Below, piece by piece: positions 57,000 through 64,000 of a stretch of DNA of 64,000 nt. The notes beneath the pieces were generated by a model. It did not search any database, was not told the origin of the DNA, and was given only the letters and a program-made list of their open reading frames with translations. The stretch is from the NCBI RefSeq assembly GCF_016918855.1, contig NZ_JADKYB010000004.1, positions 477,961 through 541,960 on the forward strand. The letters run 5' to 3'. The stretch's first letter is position 1, and the number at the start of each line of letters is the position of its first letter. Origin of the DNA: Actinacidiphila acididurans. GTDB lineage: Bacteria > Actinomycetota > Actinomycetes > Streptomycetales > Streptomycetaceae. The position numbers were made by a program, and so were the translations under genes.

Positions 57000-57647
57000 A
57001 TGCAGCAGCGTGGTGGCGGACCGGGCGACGGACCGGACGACTCCGACCCCGACCGGGACCGTCCGGACGGCGGACGCCACAGCGACTACCACGACCAGCA
57101 GCAGCCGCAGCACAGACAACAGCACCAGCGACAGCCCCGGCGGCGCCGGGGCGACGAGCAGTCCGGGCACACGAACCGACCGACCGCAGAAGGCAGGAGC
57201 AGGGGTGGCCGAGTGGGGGTGACCTACAAGTACTTCGGTGCGCCCGACGGGGCCACCGCGGCACGCGTCCCGATCTCCATGCGCCCCGAGGAACTCGGCG
57301 GCGACGAACTCGGCCAGGGCATGTACACCAAGGTCAAGCCGGAGACGATGGCCGCCATGGTGCTCACCGGAATCGAGGGCATACCCCCCGCCAAGGTGCC
57401 GCCGCTGGAACTGGTCGTGCTGCACCCGGACTACGCCGTGGTCCGGCTGCCCGCCTCGGTCGTGGAGCCGCTGCGCAAGGCGGGCGAGGAGGAGTTGGGC
57501 GCCGCCGCCTTCATCTGGTCCACCGTGCCCGACCGCCGCGGACCGCGCGACGCGTTCGTGATCTACCAAATGCTCCACGAATGGCAGGACTTCGCCCGCC
57601 GCTGCGAGGAATCGGGCCACCAGCTCTACTGCCTGGTCTGGCCCTGA
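57000..57647 (+). CDS. Uncharacterised protein with conserved C-terminal domain
   Basis: This 215-residue protein has a low-complexity N-terminus rich in Gln, Arg, Asp and Gly (about 1-70). It is followed by a conserved-looking globular domain from VTYKYFG to the end, with EWQDFARRCEESGHQLYCLVW at the C-terminus. I do not recognise the family. ATG 57000 is used, but GTG at 57214 or 57220 would skip the low-complexity part. The gene is divergent from hemL. Confidence 0.55.
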   Translation: MQQRGGGPGDGPDDSDPDRDRPDGGRHSDYHDQQQPQHRQQHQRQPRRRRGDEQSGHTNRPTAEGRSRGGRVGVTYKYFGAPDGATAARVPISMRPEELGGDELGQGMYTKVKPETMAAMVLTGIEGIPPAKVPPLELVVLHPDYAVVRLPASVVEPLRKAGEEELGAAAFIWSTVPDRRGPRDAFVIYQMLHEWQDFARRCEESGHQLYCLVWP

Positions 57648-57968
57648 CCGGCCGCCGAACCCGCCGCCGTACGGCCCCCTGAGCGCCGCTGAACACCTCT
57701 GAGCACCCCTGAGCGCCGCTGATCACGTCTGCCCGGCCCGTGCCCCACGGGCGGCGGACCGTCCCGTCCGCCCGCTTTGTCTGTGGCGGATCACCGCAGC
57801 GTCCGAAACTCGCCTACGGGCCCGCCGGCCCCTCCCGCCCTGGTCGCAGGCGCGCGCGACCGCGCCACCGGACCCGTACGGGACGCGGCGGACGGCGGAA
57901 TTCGGCCGATCTGACGGGCAGTTGGCCAGCGGTGAGAGATGCAGCCGGGGAAGAGGAGCGGGGACCGC
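57648..57968. other. 321-bp intergenic segment with decamer tandem repeats
   Basis: No gene is evident between the converging uncharacterised and acyltransferase genes. Five tandem 10-bp units at 57679-57728 follow the pattern CTGANCNCNN (CTGAGCGCCG, CTGAACACCT, CTGAGCACCC, CTGAGCGCCG, CTGATCACGT). I found no clear terminator stem. Confidence 0.6.
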
Positions 57969-59270
57969 TCAGGAGCCGCTGCCGGGCTTCGGGACGGTGC
58001 CGAGGTTGTCGAACGCCTTGGTCAGTCCGCGCTTGAGCAGCTTGGAGACAGGGCGCTCCACCAGCAGGTGCACCAGGTAGCTGAGCAGCAGGAAGACCAC
58101 GATGAGCCCGGCGACCAGGACCCGCGGGTCGGCGCGGTCGCGCAGGTAGTGGATGGCGGTGGCGCCGGCCGCGTAGTGCAGCAGGTAGAAGGGGTACGTC
58201 AGGGACCCCGCGGTGACCAGCCACTTCCACTGGATGCGGTCGGTGAAGCCGAGCGCCACGCAGACCATGAACAGCAGGAACACCGTGTAGATCAGCAGGG
58301 CGCCGCGCCAGCCGGAGACGTGCTCGACGCCGGCGATGCGGCGGCCTATCTCGTCCTGCGCGAAGATCCAGGACAGCACCAGGATGCCCCACAGCAGCAG
58401 GTCCTGGCCGAACCGGTGCATCAGGTACAGCGCCAGGCCCGCGATGAAGTACCAGGTGGAGTCCCGGTCGGCGATCAGCGACAGGGCCGGGAAGCCGGCC
58501 GCCGGCGCCAGCGCGGCCATCGCCCCCCACACGCAGCAGAACACCACGACCTTGCGGTACGTCAGCCCGGTGGCGACCACGACCAGGAAGACCAGGTAGA
58601 AGCGCAGCTCGGACCAGAGCGTCCAGTACACCCCGTCGACGTTCGCGACGTGCGAACCGCCTTGCAGCATGCTGAGGTTGAACAGCACCTCGCGTCCGGT
58701 CGGCTTGCCCCACACCACCGGGTACGCGGTGAGCACCGCGGTGGTGAACAGCACGCCGAACCAGTACGCGGGGTACAGCCGGATCACCCGGGAGACGAAG
58801 AAGTCCCGCGGCCTGCGGCCCCAGCAGGACATGCAGATCACGAAGCCGCTGATGACGAAGAAGATCTCCACGCCGAGATAGCCGTAGGTGGCCAGCCGCC
58901 ACACGCTGGGCATGACGTGCGAGGCCGGGCGGTCCCAGATGCTGTTGTGCGGCTGGTTGACCCGGTTGGTGCCCAGGTAGTGGTGGAGCGCGACGAACAT
59001 CGCGGCGAAGAGCCGCAGCCCGTCGATCACGTACAGCCGCGGCCGCTTGCCGCCGCCGTCCTTCTTCGCGGCCGGCGGGGGCGCGGCCTCGGGTATGGGC
59101 TCGGGTTCGCGCGCGGGTTCCGGGAGTTCGGGCCGTTCGGGCTGCGGTGGAGCGCTGCGGGCCTGGGGCAGCGCGGGCGCCGGTGTCGGCGCCTGCAGCA
59201 GTCCGTTGCCCCCGGGGATGTTCTGCTGCCGCGGCCAGTCGTCCGCAGCCGAAGTCCCCGCGTGCCTCAT
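57969..59270 (-). CDS. Acyltransferase family 3 membrane protein
   Basis: This 433-residue protein has about ten hydrophobic helices. Family motifs VIDGLRLFAAMFVALHHYLG (with the catalytic-type His) and SRVIRLYPAYWFGVLF are present. Such enzymes O-acetylate cell-surface glycans or antibiotics. The first 75 residues are a Pro/Ala-rich cytosolic extension. The ATG is at 59270. Confidence 0.9.
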   Translation of the reverse strand: MRHAGTSAADDWPRQQNIPGGNGLLQAPTPAPALPQARSAPPQPERPELPEPAREPEPIPEAAPPPAAKKDGGGKRPRLYVIDGLRLFAAMFVALHHYLGTNRVNQPHNSIWDRPASHVMPSVWRLATYGYLGVEIFFVISGFVICMSCWGRRPRDFFVSRVIRLYPAYWFGVLFTTAVLTAYPVVWGKPTGREVLFNLSMLQGGSHVANVDGVYWTLWSELRFYLVFLVVVATGLTYRKVVVFCCVWGAMAALAPAAGFPALSLIADRDSTWYFIAGLALYLMHRFGQDLLLWGILVLSWIFAQDEIGRRIAGVEHVSGWRGALLIYTVFLLFMVCVALGFTDRIQWKWLVTAGSLTYPFYLLHYAAGATAIHYLRDRADPRVLVAGLIVVFLLLSYLVHLLVERPVSKLLKRGLTKAFDNLGTVPKPGSGS

Positions 59271-59369
59271 CAGCCGTCAGCCGCCTCGTCCGTACGGCCC
59301 GCACGGGCCAGTTTCTCCGTGTGTCCGGACGGCCCAGCTCCGCCCAAGGAATCGCCAGCCTATGGTCAA

Positions 59370-59386
59370 GTGGTTGCCTCAACCAC
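59370..59386. promoter_or_regulatory. Perfect inverted repeat, candidate operator
   Basis: GTGGTTGCCTCAACCAC has 7-bp perfect arms around CCT, 100 bp upstream of the acyltransferase start. The binding protein is unknown. Confidence 0.4.
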
Positions 59387-59534
59387 CCGAGAGCCCCTGA
59401 ATCGAACAGGGTTCACCAGGATTTAAATTACTTCACCCTTGCGAGTCATCATCAGCGCCCCGGAATGTCATCCTCCAGCCATCGCTCCAGTTCGGGTGGA
59501 CGCGGACCGTATACGGACAGGCGCAGGCGCCCCG

Positions 59535-59607
59535 AAGGGGCGCGAGGAACTGCGCGAACAACCACAACGCACCGGAACTCGGTAACGAACAGAACCCCCC
59601 GAGCTGG
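59535..59607. repeat. Dispersed palindromic repeat, copy d
   Basis: On the minus strand it reads CCAGCTCGGGGGGTTCTG ... CGCGCAGTTCCTCGCGCCCC and aligns over its full 73 bp with the copy at 6894-6966. It lies upstream of the SDR gene. Confidence 0.75.
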
Positions 59608-59681
59608 AAGCCGCAACGGCCCAACCTGGGAAGAGCCCCCACCCAGCGAACGACCTCAGCCCCACCGATTAAGCTGCGCGC

Positions 59682-60431
59682 ATGCGAACTGCGGTGGTGA
59701 CGGGCGCGAGCAGCGGGATCGGGGCGGCGACGGCGAGGATGCTCGCGGCGGCCGGGTTCCACGTGGTGCTCACCGCGCGGCGGGTGGACCGGCTGGACGC
59801 GCTGGCCAAGGAGCTGGGCGCGGAGGGCCGCGGGGTGACCGTGCACGCGCTCGACGTGACGGACCGGGCCGCGGTGGACGCGTTCGCCGAATCACTCGAC
59901 CGGTGCGACGTGCTGGTCAACAACGCCGGCGGGGCCATCGGTACGGATCCGGTGGCCACCGCCGACCCCGCCGAGTGGCGGTCGATGTTCGAGGTCAACG
60001 TGCTCGGCGTCCTCAACGTCACGCAGGCGCTGCTGCCCGCGCTGACCGCCTCCGGCGACGGCACCGTGGTGATCGTGTCGTCCACCGCGGGCCTGGCGAC
60101 GTACGAGGGCGGCGGCGGATACGTGGCGGCCAAGCACGGCGCCCACGTCATCGCCGAGACCCTGCGCCTGGAACTCAGCGGCCGCCCCGTGCGGATCATC
60201 GAGGTCGCCCCCGGCATGGTCCGGACCGACGAGTTCTCCCTGAACCGCTTCCACGGCGACTCCGACCGCGCCGCCGCCGTCTACTCGGGCGTCGCCGAGC
60301 CCCTCACCGCCGAGGACGTCGCCGACACCATCACCTGGGCCGTCACCCGCCCCTCCCACGTCAACGTCGATCTCCTCGTCCTGCGCCCCCGCGCCCAGGC
60401 CTCCAATTACAAGGTCCACCGGGAGCAGTAG
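59682..60431 (+). CDS. SDR family oxidoreductase
   Basis: This 249-residue short-chain dehydrogenase has the nucleotide-binding TGASSGIGAA, the NNAG motif in VLVNNAGGAIG, the catalytic Ser in IVSSTAGLA and the YxxxK pair in GGYVAAKHG. Its closest style is the YdfG-like group acting on hydroxy-amino acids or similar small alcohols, but the substrate is unknown. ATG 59682 is the start. Confidence 0.92.
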   Translation: MRTAVVTGASSGIGAATARMLAAAGFHVVLTARRVDRLDALAKELGAEGRGVTVHALDVTDRAAVDAFAESLDRCDVLVNNAGGAIGTDPVATADPAEWRSMFEVNVLGVLNVTQALLPALTASGDGTVVIVSSTAGLATYEGGGGYVAAKHGAHVIAETLRLELSGRPVRIIEVAPGMVRTDEFSLNRFHGDSDRAAAVYSGVAEPLTAEDVADTITWAVTRPSHVNVDLLVLRPRAQASNYKVHREQ

Positions 60432-60451
60432 CCTCCGACGGTTCGCCGGGA

Positions 60452-60490
60452 GCGCCCCGAAGGGGCGCGGGGAACCGCGCGAGCAACCGC
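60452..60490. repeat. Dispersed palindromic repeat, short copy e
   Basis: A short form of the element lies between the converging SDR and carrier genes. It begins with the hairpin GCGCCCCGAAGGGGCGC and continues GGGGAACCGCGCGAGCAACC. The inner part is divergent from the other four copies. Confidence 0.6.
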
Positions 60491-60563
60491 CCACGGCCGG
60501 TGGCCCGGACACGACAGCAACTGCCCCTTCGGGCCGGTGACGAGGCTGCTCCCGGCGAACCGC

Positions 60564-61985
60564 TCAAGCCATCGCCGGCTCCGGCGCGGAGCGCGAAGGC
60601 TCGACCTCGTCGACCAGGGTCCGCTCGTCGAAGGGCAGCTCACCCGCGAAAACGCGCCGTGCGCGCCCCGCGTCGAACTCCCCCGTCCAGTGCCCGATGA
60701 GAACCGTCGCCACCGCGTTGCCCGCGAAGTTGGTGACCGCGCGAGCCTCGCTCATGAAGCGGTCGATGCCGACGATGAGGCCGATGCCGTCGACGAGGGC
60801 GGGCTTGTGGGACTGGAGTCCGCTCGCGAGGACGGCCATGCCGGAGCCGGAGACGCCGGCCGCGCCCTTGGAGGCGATCATCATGAAGAGCAGGAGGGAG
60901 ATCTGCTCGCCCACGGACAGCGGCTTGCCCAGGGCGTCGGCGATGAAGAGCGAGGCCATGGTCAGATAGATCATCGTGCCGTCGAGGTTGAAGGAGTAGC
61001 CGGTCGGCACGGTGATGCCGACGACGGGCCGGCTGACCCCGAGGTGCTCCATCTTGGCGATGAGCCGGGGCAGGGCGGACTCGGAGGACGAGGTGGAGAC
61101 GATGAGCAGGAACTCCCGGGCCAGGTAGCGCAGCAGGGAGAAGAGGTTCATCCCGGTGAAGAGCCGCAGGATCAGGCCGAGGACGACGACCACGAACACC
61201 AGGCACGTCACGTAGAAGCCGAGCATGATCACGGCGAGCGCCTTGAGCGCGTCGACCCCGGCGGAGCCGACCACCGCGGCCATGGCCCCGAACGCACCGA
61301 TGGGCGCCGCCCACATGATCATGACGAGCACCCGGAAGACCAGCTTCTGAAGGTGCCCGATGCCGCGCAGCACCGGCTCACCGGCCGGCCCGAGCGCCTG
61401 GAGCCCGAAGCCGACGAGGAGGGCCACCAGGAGCGTCTGCAGCACGGTGCCCTCGGTGAGGGACGACACCATGGTGGTGGGGATGATGCTGAGCACGAAG
61501 TCCCAGCCCTCGGCGGGGGCACCGGCGGCCTGCGCGTGCCCGGCGCCGCGCAGCTTGTCGGTCAGGTGCAGCCCGCTGCCCGGGTGGAGGAAGTTGCCGA
61601 CGAGCAGGCCGATGGCGAGCGCGACCAGCGACATCACCACGAAGTAGCCCAGCGCCAGCCCGCCCACCTTGCCGACCTTCGCGGCCTTGCGGACCGAGCC
61701 GATGCCGAGCACCAGCGTGCAGAAGATGACCGGCGAGATCATCATCCTGATCAGGTTCACGAAGGCGGTCCCGATCGGCTTGAGCTGAACGCCCGCGTCG
61801 GGTGCGGCCAGGCCCAGCACGGCGCCGGCCACCGTCGCCAGGATCACCGCCAGGTACAGATAGCGGGTCAGGTCGCCGCGCCCGCGCCCGCCGGCACGTA
61901 CGGCAGCGGCCGCGCCGGCACCCGCGCCGGCCTGCCCACCTCCCGGCTCCTCGGGTCGTATGCGGCTGCGGTCCTCGGTTGACAT
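60564..61985 (-). CDS. Dicarboxylate/cation symporter (DctA/GltP family)
   Basis: This 473-residue carrier has the diagnostic stretches STSSSESALPRLIAKMEHLG, GITVPTGYSFNLDGTMIYL and FMMIASKGAAGVSGSG. These form the re-entrant hairpins and substrate/sodium sites in this family. The N-terminal 35 residues are Gly/Ala-rich. It probably takes up C4-dicarboxylates. The divergent CitA/DcuS-type kinase is its likely regulator. Confidence 0.93.
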   Translation of the reverse strand: MSTEDRSRIRPEEPGGGQAGAGAGAAAAVRAGGRGRGDLTRYLYLAVILATVAGAVLGLAAPDAGVQLKPIGTAFVNLIRMMISPVIFCTLVLGIGSVRKAAKVGKVGGLALGYFVVMSLVALAIGLLVGNFLHPGSGLHLTDKLRGAGHAQAAGAPAEGWDFVLSIIPTTMVSSLTEGTVLQTLLVALLVGFGLQALGPAGEPVLRGIGHLQKLVFRVLVMIMWAAPIGAFGAMAAVVGSAGVDALKALAVIMLGFYVTCLVFVVVVLGLILRLFTGMNLFSLLRYLAREFLLIVSTSSSESALPRLIAKMEHLGVSRPVVGITVPTGYSFNLDGTMIYLTMASLFIADALGKPLSVGEQISLLLFMMIASKGAAGVSGSGMAVLASGLQSHKPALVDGIGLIVGIDRFMSEARAVTNFAGNAVATVLIGHWTGEFDAGRARRVFAGELPFDERTLVDEVEPSRSAPEPAMA

Positions 61986-62152
61986 CGTCGTCTCCCTGCG
62001 AGGTCGGGCCGGGTCCGCGGGCGGATCCGGGGTCCGCGGGCACCGTCCCGGCGCGCCCGCGTGCGAACAGGTCCCGGTGACTATGCGCGCCCGGCGTGAG
62101 CCAGGTCACCTTTACGTTCATTGAGTTCGCGGGCACCGGGCACACTGTGGGC

Positions 62153-64000
62153 ATGTTCCGCCGGACCGCTCCGCCCGGCCCTCCCGCGGAGGCCGGCCGC
62201 AGGACCTCCCGTGCCCGCCCGCGCAGTCTGGCCGGCCAGCTCTTCGCGGTGCAGGCCGTGATCGTCGCCCTGGTGGTGGCCGCGGGCGCGGTGCTCGCCT
62301 ACGCCGACGCCCGCTCCCGCGCGCAGGACGCGGCCCGGCACCGGGTGACCGCCGCCGCCACCGCGGTCGCCGACTCCGCGTTCGTGGTGCGCGCCGTGCG
62401 CGGCCCGGACCCCACCGCGGCCCTGGAGCCGTACGCCGACGCCGTCTGCCGGGACGCCGGCGTGGACTTCGTGACGATCATGGACACGCACGGCATCCGC
62501 TGGACCCACCCGGACCGGGCGCTGATCGGCAAGCACTTCCTCGGCCACATGGACCCGGCGCTGCACGGCCGGACGTTCACCGAGACGTACACCGGGAGCC
62601 TGGGCCCCTCGGTGCGGGTGGTCACGCCGGTACGGGACGGCCGCACGATCGTGGCGCTGGTCAGCGTCGGCATCACGGTGGACACCATCAGCCACCAGCT
62701 GCGCGGCCAGGTGGCGGCGCTGCTCGCGGTGGCCGCGGCGGCGCTGGCGGTCGGCGGCGCCGGCACGTACCTGGCCAACCGGCGGCTGCGGCGGCACACC
62801 CACGGCATGGCCGCCGCCGAGCTGAGCCGGCTCTACGACTACCACCAGGCGACCCTGCACGCGCTGCGCGAGGGCCTGGTGCTGCTCGACGCCGACCGCC
62901 GGGTCGCGCTGTGCAACGACGCCGCCCGCGACCTGCTCGGCCTGACCGGCGAGGTGGTCGGCCGGTACGTGGACGGTCTCGGCCTGCCCGTCTCGCTGAC
63001 CGGCGCGCTGCTGGCCGCCGAGCCCCGGGTGGACGAGGTGCACCTGACCGCCGACCGGGTGGTCGTGGTCAACACCTCGCCGGTACGCGGCGGCGAGCGG
63101 CGCGGCACCGTGGTCACCCTGCGGGACCGTACCGACCTCCAGGCGCTCACCGGCGAGCTGGACTCCGTACGCGGCTTCGCCGAGGCGCTGCGCTCCCAGG
63201 CGCACGAGGCCGCCAACCGGCTGCACACGGTGGTCTCGCTGATCGAACTCGGCCGCGCGGCGGACGCGGTGGACTTCGCCACCGCCGAACTCGCCCTGTC
63301 CCAGGCCCTCACCGACCAGGTGGTCGCGGCCGTCGGCGAGCCCGTGCTGGCCGCGCTGCTGCTCGGCAAGGCCGCCGAGGCGCACGAACGCGGGGTGGAA
63401 CTGGCCGTCAGTGACGACAGCTTCATCGACGACGGGCTGCTGCCGCCCGCGCTCACCACCCGCGACCTGGTGACCGTGCTGGGCAACCTGCTCGACAACG
63501 CCATGGACGCGGCGATCGAGGGCGCCGCCGAGCGCCGCCCGGCCGTCTCGGTCCGGGCCCGCACGGAGAAGGGCGAACTGCTGTTCCAGGTCACCGATTC
63601 CGGGCAGGGCGTGGACCCGGCCGCCGTCGCGGAGGTCTTCCGCCGCGGCTGGACCACCAAGACCCAGGGCCACGGCCTGGGCCTGGCCCTGGTCGAACAG
63701 GCCGCCCGCCGGGCCGGCGGCACGGTCGCGCTGCACCGCGCCCCGGACGGCGGCGCGCGCTTCACCGTACGGCTCCCGCTCAGGCCTCCGGCGGGTGTCG
63801 CAGGACCGCGCGAGCCGGCCCCTTCCCCCGTCTCAGGGCCGCGTAAGCCGACCGCTCCTCCCGCCACCGGACCGCACGAGTCGGCCGTTCCTCCCGTCGC
63901 AGGGCCGCGCGAGCCAGCCGCTCCCTCCGCCACCGGACCGCGCAAGCCAGCCCCTCCCCCCGCCACCGGACCGCGCAAGCCAGCCCCAGCCCCCGCCACC
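62153..64000 (+). CDS. CitA/DcuS-type sensor histidine kinase (3' end outside window)
   Basis: At least 616 residues are encoded without a stop. An N-terminal helix (about 32-51) precedes an extracytoplasmic PAS-like sensor domain (VDFVTIMDTHGIRWTHPDR...), and a second helix follows at about 180-200. A cytoplasmic PAS domain comes next, then the phospho-acceptor region with His351 in LRSQAHEAANRLHTVVSL, the N box LLDNAMDAAI and G boxes DSGQGVD and GHGLGLALVEQAARRA. After the kinase core the frame continues into Pro-rich 11-residue repeats. Such kinases sense citrate or C4-dicarboxylates. ATG 62153 or GTG 62147 may be the start. Confidence 0.9.
   Translation, partial: MFRRTAPPGPPAEAGRRTSRARPRSLAGQLFAVQAVIVALVVAAGAVLAYADARSRAQDAARHRVTAAATAVADSAFVVRAVRGPDPTAALEPYADAVCRDAGVDFVTIMDTHGIRWTHPDRALIGKHFLGHMDPALHGRTFTETYTGSLGPSVRVVTPVRDGRTIVALVSVGITVDTISHQLRGQVAALLAVAAAALAVGGAGTYLANRRLRRHTHGMAAAELSRLYDYHQATLHALREGLVLLDADRRVALCNDAARDLLGLTGEVVGRYVDGLGLPVSLTGALLAAEPRVDEVHLTADRVVVVNTSPVRGGERRGTVVTLRDRTDLQALTGELDSVRGFAEALRSQAHEAANRLHTVVSLIELGRAADAVDFATAELALSQALTDQVVAAVGEPVLAALLLGKAAEAHERGVELAVSDDSFIDDGLLPPALTTRDLVTVLGNLLDNAMDAAIEGAAERRPAVSVRARTEKGELLFQVTDSGQGVDPAAVAEVFRRGWTTKTQGHGLGLALVEQAARRAGGTVALHRAPDGGARFTVRLPLRPPAGVAGPREPAPSPVSGPRKPTAPPATGPHESAVPPVAGPREPAAPSATGPRKPAPPPATGPRKPAPAPAT
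63797..64000 (+). repeat. 33-nt tandem repeats in the kinase C-terminus
   Basis: At least six full 33-bp units begin at 63797, 63830, 63863, 63896, 63929 and 63962, and a seventh is cut by the window end at 63995. They encode an 11-residue unit of the type ATGPRKPAPPP. The array is in frame with the kinase. Confidence 0.9.

Larger units (their letters stand above)
59271..59681. other. 411-bp divergent intergenic segment
   Basis: No gene is seen. It holds a perfect inverted repeat GTGGTTGCCTCAACCAC (59370-59386), an AT-rich ATTTAAAT island (59421-59428) and copy d of the dispersed repeat. Promoters of the acyltransferase and SDR genes must lie here. Confidence 0.5.

Overview
The window is high-GC actinobacterial chromosome with dense G/C third codon positions. 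It almost certainly comes from Streptomyces or a close relative. The evidence is a 14-gene nuo operon with actinobacterial extensions, the futalosine menaquinone pathway, an HTH/DUF397 pair, an ECF42 sigma factor with its DGPF partner, and system II cytochrome c maturation next to hemL. I saw no tRNA, rRNA, CRISPR array, insertion sequence or prophage.

Layout. 1-1.6 kb: a TetR regulator with a palindromic operator, then a Crp/Fnr regulator with an intact cyclic-nucleotide pocket signature. 1.96-6.87 kb: four translationally coupled genes encoding a class III nucleotidyl cyclase-like protein, a NTPase-like protein with a degenerate P-loop, an SPFH-like protein and a small membrane protein resembling the PycTM effector of Pycsar anti-phage systems. 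This is the most unusual locus in the window. 6.99-23.07 kb (minus strand): nuoN to nuoA, respiratory complex I, with a near-perfect Rex operator upstream of nuoA. 23.6-28.4 kb: an NlpC/P60 cell-wall hydrolase, a GlxA-type regulator divergent from a cupin, an F420-type oxidoreductase and a geranylgeranyl reductase-family protein. 28.5-38.8 kb: a membrane protein, menG, mqnC, mqnA, mqnE and ubiX-like genes, interspersed with a cold-shock gene, TetR, GNAT and Lrp/AsnC genes. 38.9-45.7 kb: rhomboid protease, lipoprotein, DGPF/ECF42 pair, duplicated SMI1-like protein, DUF397/HTH pair and an anti-sigma-like ATPase. 45.7-48.2 kb: mqnP and the UbiD-like decarboxylase. 48.8-53.1 kb: resA-ccdA-resB-ccsB. 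53.2-56.9 kb: secreted deacetylase, histidine phosphatase and hemL. 57-64 kb: an uncharacterised gene, acyltransferase, SDR, C4-dicarboxylate carrier and a divergent CitA/DcuS-type sensor kinase cut off by the window end.

Together, the central genes form a respiratory block: complex I, menaquinone made by the futalosine route, heme and cytochrome c assembly. Accessory genes (the cyclase operon, SMI1, HTH/DUF397, ECF42) are set between them. A dispersed palindromic repeat of about 75 bp occurs in five intergenic gaps, and several simple tandem repeats mark recently changing sites.
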